NCBI GenBank assembly: GCA_963920525.1
Contig: OY986436.1
Span: forward strand, 7,180,501-7,244,500
DNA length: 64,000 bases
Reading direction: 5' to 3'
DNA from: Dichetophora obliterata
Lineage: Eukaryota; Arthropoda; Insecta; Diptera; Sciomyzidae
Below the pieces are notes generated by a model, which was given only the letters and a program-made list of their open reading frames with translations, had not been told where the DNA came from and ran no database searches. The translations under genes were made by a program, and so were the position numbers. Positions 45,201 through 54,200 of this stretch are shown in pieces. The number at the start of each line of letters is the position of its first letter. Position 1 is the stretch's first letter.

Positions 45201-48200
45201 AGTAAACTTCATAGATTATAAAACAGCAAGAAATTGTTTCGCCATTGTACGATGCTATCTTATTGAGCGCTAAAAAATAATGAAGTTCATCTGACATGTA
45301 GGATAGTCCGAAAGCTCGAACAGACTTTCCCGTTATTCTGCTGTTCTACATGTCCATCCTACATGTAGTATAGTCTAAAACCCCCTAATACGAGAGCTTG
45401 TGAAAACCTTGGGGTGGAATCGGCTAACAGGCCGGTTACAGAGGCCAGTGACAGTGAAAGTGCGAAAGAATACGTGTACTCTTCGAATGATTCGAAAAAT
45501 TTCGAACTTTCATGCTAGTAGCAAGAGGTGCTACACATGCAAGTGAAAGTTGATTAAAAAAATTTCATAGTATGCGAAGGTTCACGCTGCTATCGCAGTT
45601 TGCGTGTGCTTTACTTCAAATTGTAAACAAGCTATCAGTGTTGCTTTCTGTATGAAATCGAGGAAAACCCGAAATAAATCCATTATAAGTAATTAAAAAC
45701 AACTTTGATATCCCACTTTTTGACATACACTGGCCGCTGCTGTCAAAAGCCACTGGCTCTGAAATTTCGTTGCCAGTAGCGATGAAAGTGGCGTGAAAGT
45801 GAATCCAGTGTGAGTGTATTTCTATAAAAGTGTGAATGTATTGAGTTTTTCGAGATACAGAGCCAGTATAATGGCTTATTGCATATTATTCAATACTGGA
45901 AATTTTACTTATTTCTTAAATTTATTCTAAAATGTCGAATTTCCTTATAATTATTATTTTCTTCATATCTATCTCTAATTATTTAACACACCTTTTCACT
46001 TTGAACTGTTAACTAAAACAAGTTTGCAACTAACTGTCAGAAATATATAAAAACGATGCCTAAATAGCTGTCGCTCAAAATAAAAACGATAGTCAACTTG
46101 ATAGTCACCTTAAGTGGAGCAAATTGATGATTTTGACCATCAACTAAGACTTTAGCCGATACCACCCCTGATTTATTTTCGCTAGATTTGTATTAGCTGA
46201 TTAAGAGTTCATATTACACAGTAGATTATGAGGGGTTGCTTACACTAGTCGTATATTTTTATGACAAGCGCGTCGGAAGCGAATTTCATCTGGGGGGGAA
46301 GTACAAATGGGGGGGCAGTGCAAATGGTGGTGCAAAAAAAGTTCACCAAAATTTCTTCACATGAAACATGAAGAAGAGAGAAAGAAGAGGAAAATATATA
46401 ATACAAAAATATTATCGTTGTAAAAAAATGATATTTTGAATAACTTTTCCTTTTAAATTGTTTATCTAGCTAAAAAATTGCGGGGGAAATTGCCCCCTTT
46501 CCCCCCGCTTCCGACGCCAATGTTTTATGATATCAACTTAAGACATCCCTACAAGAAGACTATCGGTTATTTAACTAAAAAAACCTTTTTTCTAAACTGA
46601 AATTTCGATTATCTCTTAAAGAAAGGTAAGAAAGGAACTGAAACTCATGTATACGTGTGATCTGGCATCCCTTTCTCAAACATTATTTTTTATCAATTCC
46701 TAGTACCATCGAAATATAGCCTTCTCGGTCTCTCTAGTTAGGGTTAACATAAAAACAGGTTATTGATAACCAAATCTAACTAGATAAATATAACCGAAAA
46801 CTCAGTTGTATGCAACCATTAGATATACTTAAAAATAATTTCGTAATCTAATGTATTCCTTAAATAATAAAAATACATGTAATTCGTTGGTATCTTAAAA
46901 CAAATGTTTTAAATTTATTATAAAATTTTTAATTGTAGTTATTGTTGTTACCGCTGCTACTGTGAGCCACTTCTGTGCCGATGACTTTAAACGTAGAATT
47001 AGATGTGATCACAACTGATCGAGAACTGGACCTACGTGTTTTATGCCGACTCTGAACGGCTTACGTTTTCAAGAAACATGGCAATTTTTACTCTCCGCGG
47101 TTTGCCATTGTCACTGAGAGAGGTGACGACCGAACAGAAAAATTAATTTAATTAAAAAACTTTCTGTCTGAGCTGGAATTGAACCCGGGCTACCACGGTT
47201 CTTTAGCTTAGGGGCCACGCACTCTACCCACTAGGCTACGGACGTATTTCGACCATATGACTGAATTAAATGTAGAAATCTAAAATTTCGCATGGTATAC
47301 ATTTATAAAATATTTGGAGGAAAGTAGTTTCAATAAACTGTAGTTCTTATAGTATGACACTTCACCAAGAAATTTGAAAAAGTTCTAAAATTTCTATATG
47401 ACTCTACACAACAGCGCATACACACCCGTACAAATTTGTAATTATTGACGCTGAATAGTTGCATAAGTTGATTACAAGAGATCGTTTGAGATTGATATCT
47501 GATAAGAATTTTTGTCAAATTAAAAGCAATCGAAAATAATTTTGTACTAATAAATTTGTAAAATAGCATTGTAAGTATTAGGATAGTAAAATAAACATTT
47601 TCGATATAATAAATAAAATAAAAATTCCTTAAATTACTGTCATCATAAAAATAATATAAGTTCTAATACATACAATTCTTTATGTGTAAAAGACACTTTT
47701 CTTTAAATAAAACAAAAACAACAGCAACAATAATTCGACATACTTCATGCACATGTTACATCATGAAAATTGAATTTAATACAGTACCACAAACATCCAT
47801 GCCTACCACAAAAATGAGTGATGATGATGATGATGAGGGAAATACATATAAACTATTATGTTTGCCACAAGAAAAATAGCAATAAAAAAAAACTATTCAA
47901 AAGAAATCAAGAAACGAATTGTTATCTGAGATTAGTAAAGAAATGTCAACACAAACCCTCATAACAACAAAGGTAGCAAGCAGCAACATTAATGACTCTA
48001 ACACGCTAAGATTGCGATAAATGTAGGTAGCGAGGAAGTGGCAGACTGGTGGTAATGGTTTAAACAACATTCGCTCACATGCTTGATAAAATCAAGATTC
48101 AAGAGCTATGCTTAACATGCAGAATGCAACTTAGCAACATTGCATGCGTTAAAGTTCCATCAAGAGAATAAAGTGCAGCATAAGGCACTTGATAAGAAAA

Positions 48201-51200
48201 GTTTTGATTTTATTGCAGTCTATATTCTTCAACAATTTGAATTGCTATACAAATAAAAAGGAAAATGTGACAATAAAAGTCCTGTAAACATTTACATTCA
48301 ATCCATAAATTTAAGAAACAAGTTGTTAAGATTTATAAATTTTTAAACTGAACAAGTACCCAACAAACTGAATGTCCAATAACAGACCCAATAGTTAAAA
48401 TCTGCACTTCTAACAAAATCCTTATCATAGTCCATAATCATAGTCAAAATAAAAGTCGACTCTATATGTAAGCTTTTTTACTACATATTATATTAAAAAA
48501 CTGTCAATAATGCCTATACTATATTTAGAATCGACTTTTATCTTGATTATGACAATAGGCCAATGAGTATCTTTAGGTGATCATCAAGAGTAAAATGTCA
48601 AATCACATGCACGTAAATGCTTCACAGCTTAATAAACAAACATTCATATTATATATTTTTAAACACTGTACTAAATGGCAACTTAACATAGCTTCAGCAG
48701 ATGCTGCTGTAGGCAGTGCCTGCCAACGCATGACATTTAAATGTAATGAACTTTTTGTCTAGCTGAAACTTTTTGTCTGTTTTAAGCGAGAAAAATAGTA
48801 ATCCCCAAATATTGGGTGGTATTGGCGGTAAGTTAATGACAAATTGGATACCTGCAAAAACATTTTTGCTTAATAAACTATGCTTTTTGAAAATTATTTA
48901 TGCTGTTGAGTGAAACTAAACGAAATGATAGAAAAGAAAATTTGATAAAAGATTTCTGCTTCACAATACTAATACTTATTTATAACAGTTAAGGCCCAGC
49001 TATAATAGACGTAACGTAATGTGGTCTAATGTCAATTGAGCAGTGTGTTCTTTCACTTATTGTTTCGAACAATACTTTCTTATACAAGTGATTATAATAA
49101 ACGTAACGTAATGTAACGGGACGTAAAGATCCGTTGGATTTCGATTTCTACGTTACTTTATATTACGTCTATTCAAAGAACAACTAAACATTGAGGTTAG
49201 ATTCGATTATTGCGCTATTTTATATTGTTGAACTACGCTTTTTGTTGAGTTTTCGTTATAAATATGATAGTTCTATATATCCACAGCTATGGATGACAAA
49301 GTTTTAATTGTACTTGTACAGGAACGTGCAATTATTTACGACAAACAACTGCCTGGCTACTGCCTATTATAATTGCTACAACGTTTTCTTACATTACGTC
49401 CCGTCACGATGACAGTTGACAACATTACGTTACTTTACATTACCTTTAGGAAAAATATGTCGTTTTCCTGATAGAAATGTTTCTATTTCTATTTTGGCTT
49501 TGTCGTTTATTTGACAGTTCTCTCAGCTTCTCTCTAAAAATATTGCCATATTTTAACAAAATTCTGAAGAATCTGTCAGCCAATGTAGCGAGTAAACAGT
49601 GTTCCTATTTGCTCTAATAATGATAGGAATGCAGTAAATTTATATGAAGAGTATTGCAAAAAGTAGTGAAATAAATGGAAGTAGAGTAATTATTAGTTCA
49701 AACAGAGTACGATGAGAACACTGAAGCAAGTTCAAGAAAAATCACAATGGCAGATTGAATAAAAGCAAACGACAAAGCCAACGCTACAATTCTGGGGCAA
49801 CTCTTAGTGATTCTCTCTCACCGACACGACAACGACATGATTCTGGTCAGACAGATAAATAAAAGTAATATTGGTGGTCAACAGTAGGTAGATAGTAAAG
49901 TGAGGAGGGAGCTAGTACCCTAGTTACTGCGGCCTCAAGGGCCTATTGTAACAAATCTCTATAAGTTATCCTTAATCGTTAAGTTCGTTAGGAATAGAGC
50001 GATGTTCTTGGGTGAACTATCATTGAACCTAAGTACCGAAGTCGGGTCCTAATTAGATCGTTACAGTGTCAGAAGATGTGCTCTGATGTTTCTTCATCTT
50101 CGTTACATAATCTGCACAGATATTCCTGGACTATACCCATAGTTAATAAGTGCTTATTTGCCTTACAATGCCCAGTTAGGAAACCAGTGAGAAGTTTGGT
50201 AGATGTTCCACTTAAAGTAAGGAATTTTTTCGTTCTTTGGAGTGAAGTGGTTGACATTAATGTTTTTACCTGTCTGTTACCTTCGGTTTCCCTCCAGTAA
50301 TGAAGTGCCTCTCTGTTAAGCCACATATTAATGTTATGGCGCATACTGCCCATGGTAGGAAACAAAATGGTTCTGGGTCTATGAAGGAACTTACAGCTCC
50401 TTTTCTGGCTAGTTCGACCGCAATCTCGTTTCCTAAATAGCCGTTATGGCCTGGTACCCAAATGAGGTGGACTCTGGGTAGACACCTTGATAAGCAGATC
50501 AACAGTAATAAAACAACATTTATTTATGTCAATGAAAGTTATGAATACGAATTAAATTAAATATGCATTCGCTCTGTTTCTAATTTTACAAATATGATAT
50601 AAAATATTTACCAATAAACTTATTTTTGCTTCCTGTCAAGCAAATCTTAATGCAGCACTTAACCTTTTAATGAATAAAGGTCCAATTATAATAGAAGTAA
50701 CGTAATGTGATCTAATATCAGCTAAGCAGTGCGTTTTTTCCCTTATTGTTTGAAACAATGCTTTTTTATACAAGTGGTTATAATAAACGTAACGTGACGG
50801 AACGTATAGATCCATGAATTTTAGATTTCTACGTTACTATACATTACGTCTTGTCAAAAAGCGACTGAACATTGAGGTTTTATTCGATTAGTGTGTAATG
50901 TGTATTGTTGGAACTACGTTTTTTGTTGAGTTTTTGTTATTTATGTGATCGTTCTATATATCCACAGTTATGGATGACGAAGTTTTAATTGAACTTGTAT
51001 GGGTACAAGCAATTATTTACGACAAACAACGGGCTGCTTCTGCCTATTATAATTGTTATAATGTTTGCTTACATTGCGTCCCGTCATGATGACAGTTGAC
51101 AACATTACGTTACGTCTATAATAATTCGACCTTAACAAATACATATATAAAGCGCAAATATTTGGAGCGAACGCTCTGTTATTTTTTGGTAAAAATTAAA

Positions 51201-54200
51201 TTACATCCAATGAAATTTTTTTACTTTTAAAAATTATATTTTTGCTCTGGTCATTAATAAGTTAAAACACTAATAATATGTACTTTTCTTTTACAGAAAG
51301 AAACGCCTTCCGATGTTCTTTTGCATCTGGCAGCACTGCGTGGTGATGACATTAATTTGAAGCGTGTGCTCGATAGCGGTAAAGTGCATGTTGACTGCAA
51401 GGATGAGGTGAGGCACGATTTTGTTTTAATTGTTTTCTAACTGTCTGAAGACATTTGTTTATCAGATGAAAGTTTTGGAGCGTCACAGAATGTGGTGCGG
51501 CTCCAAAAAACTGCTTGACACTTTCAGTTATTTTGACATATAAATTCTTAAATTTCTCAATTGCCAAAAATTGTAAATGGTTATCGTTTTTTAATGTTGT
51601 CTCTATGTCAGGAATGTCTAATTTGCATCAATATTAAGTGTTGCTGCATTCTCATTGGAATAAACACTTTCGCTAATTGCCAGATTTTGAAGTTAATTTA
51701 ACTCTGTTATTTTCAATTCACAACCGCATAAACTTCAGTTGTTTTGCTATCATGTAAAGCTAGTTGCTTAAACAATTCACGTGCGCAGTTAAATACATTT
51801 ATGGTCAACTTAACTTACCATAGTAATGCTTATAAAGATTACCCTACTTGTTACTTAAGGAAAAGTTAAAACTTTTCTGGTGTTCGAATTGAAATTGATC
51901 AATATAATTAGTATTTCAAGTTGAAAAATATGGTACTAATATGCCATACAATGAAAAATTTTGCACTTGTTAACAAAGCGTAAATTACTTCGAAAGCAAA
52001 CACGTTTTACAAGCGTGCTACGCATCATTGCCACAACAATTGCAATGCATGCATTTTCCATATGACTGATTTACTTTGGTTTAACTGAAATTCGATAATA
52101 TTCGTGTAAGATAGGTGATAATCAAGTTGCATAACTCCATTATTTCGCAAGGGTTTATTAAGTGGGCAAAAACTTGAAATTACAAAATTATACATTTCGC
52201 CTTCCATATATTACAGGCAATGAAACGCTAATTTTTACAAAACAATTTTATAAAAATTAACCACATCTATGCAAAGTTTACCACATATATTTACAGTGAA
52301 ATAGCTTTGATACTAAACTTGTTGCTAAAGCAAATGATGGAACATAAAAACCAAAATTTAAATGACAAATTTTTTGTACAAAAATTATATTACCATATGC
52401 ATGGTTTAAAGTAGCTTATTCAAAGAGTTTTATAGGTAGAGTTAGAATTAAACTAAGAGTTAGAACAGAGATCATCACTGAATGGTTCAAGCCAGAACAA
52501 TAAGAGCTTTCAGCTTGCACAGTCTTACATTGAAAGTAACGAATTTTTAAAAGCAATGGTAAAATTTTCGGCTTAGGATATATGGCATGAAATATTTTTT
52601 TAAGCTTACCCAAACTTGGTTATTGTGAAAACCATGTAATTGTGATCTTTGATTGAGAGCATTAATCATAAAAAAATAAATTAAATTTGTATCTAAAATA
52701 ATTGGACTTCTTACAAGTTTTTAGAACTTAAAATGTAAAAGCTTAATATTAACATCTCTGTTCATAAATTTTTTGAAGGATGGCACCACACCACTTATAT
52801 TGTCTGCTGCCGGCGGACACATTCATTGCGTCATAGAGTTGCTGGAACAAGGAGCTGATCCCAATTCGAGGCGCAATACTGGCACAACACCGTTATTTTT
52901 TGCTGCCCAAGGCGGCTATTTAGAAGTGGTGAAAACATTGGTCAAGGCAGGCGCAAATGTAGACACACCATCAGTGGTAAGTTTTCGATGAGTGCGTAAG
53001 CACCGTTCACATCTGAAATTTTCGTGAAATCATTGGTCAAATCAAAGAAGTAAAATATAAGGACATGGCACAATTATTGACAAGGTAGTAGCGTAGACTG
53101 GCTTTTTTCTCACGAGCGGCGATGGGTAGTTGTCAAAATTAGCTGTTTATGCAATTAATCAAAGAAAAGTGAAAAAATAAGCGACGAATTAAGTATAGCT
53201 AGTCAACCGCAACAAACTAAAAACATTTCAATCAACTTCGCGAATAAATTTAATGAATCAAAGATAAGTTAAAAATAAGCACATAGCTAGTCAACAGCAG
53301 CAAACTACAACATTCTTTAGCTGTTTTTGACAACTACCAATCGCCAAAAAACTGTCACGGCTACCATGTCAAATAATTATACCATGTATAAGGAAATGGT
53401 GTTGCTAACACATACACTGTACGTGAACTGCCGCACCATTCGTAAATTGTGCGAGCGAGACAGAGAGTGTTTTTTGACCTTTCTAAGAACCCTGGCATCT
53501 GATTGGAAGACTTCTCAGCAAAATAGCTGAAAATAATTTAATTTTAATAATTTTTCACTGCTTAAATGGAGACAAAATCAAAGAAAAAAAAACCAAAAAA
53601 TAAATACAACATGAGTTGTGCGGTTTAAAATTGTAAAACTTCCCTAAAACTTAAAAACAATGCATTTTCGTTTCACAGGTAAATATATCCATACGGTTTG
53701 AATTCTTTTAACAAAAGTGCTTTATTTAGTTTCTAACGACATTTTTTTTAACTTATTTGTTTTAGAAATGTTTATATTTCTAATTAAAAATGGTTTAAAA
53801 ATGCAAATTAGACCCCGTTGATTTTGCGCCAGCTTGATCAAACCACATCGTTCAAAACACAAACACTGACTCAGGGGTGCAGTCATTTTTCACAGTTGAA
53901 TATATTTTTGGGGCGCTCTTGTTTTCAGCAAAGTGAATCAGATTTAGTACCTGCTTGTTAAGTTTTTCCCAAAAAATAAGGATTTTAAAAAATTAATCTA
54001 ATTTAATTTGTAATTAAAGTTCAAGTTTAGAATTTAAAGGCCTTCAAATTTGGAAAAATTACCTACAAATCTTGCTGTTTATTTTTTAACAAAACTAAGC
54101 TTTATGGGTATTAACTCATAGGGAATGCGCGTATCTATTGAACGAGGTGTCAAATATAAAATTCCATGCATAACTTTTTAAGATATAATTTTTTTTATAA

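Larger units (their letters stand above)
44287..45410. mobile_element. Second PIF-type element copy, with nested insertions
   Basis: The left end (TAA then GGGGTTTCACAAGCTGTCGT) and right end (ACGAGAGCTTGTGAAAACC) match the termini of 6462-7205, as do internal ACAACAGTTGTAA and TCGTATTTCAC-AGTGCTGTTC blocks. The Myb/SANT fragment of the other copy is absent. Three smaller elements are inserted: 44399-44638, 44917-45054 and 45073-45387. The right tip lacks the final CCTAA and runs straight into the element at 45411. Confidence 0.75.

Noticed and set aside
47165..47244. A genuine tRNA gene
   Set aside because: A- and B-box-like segments are present, but the flanks do not pair as an acceptor stem and a SINE body with a microsatellite tail follows.
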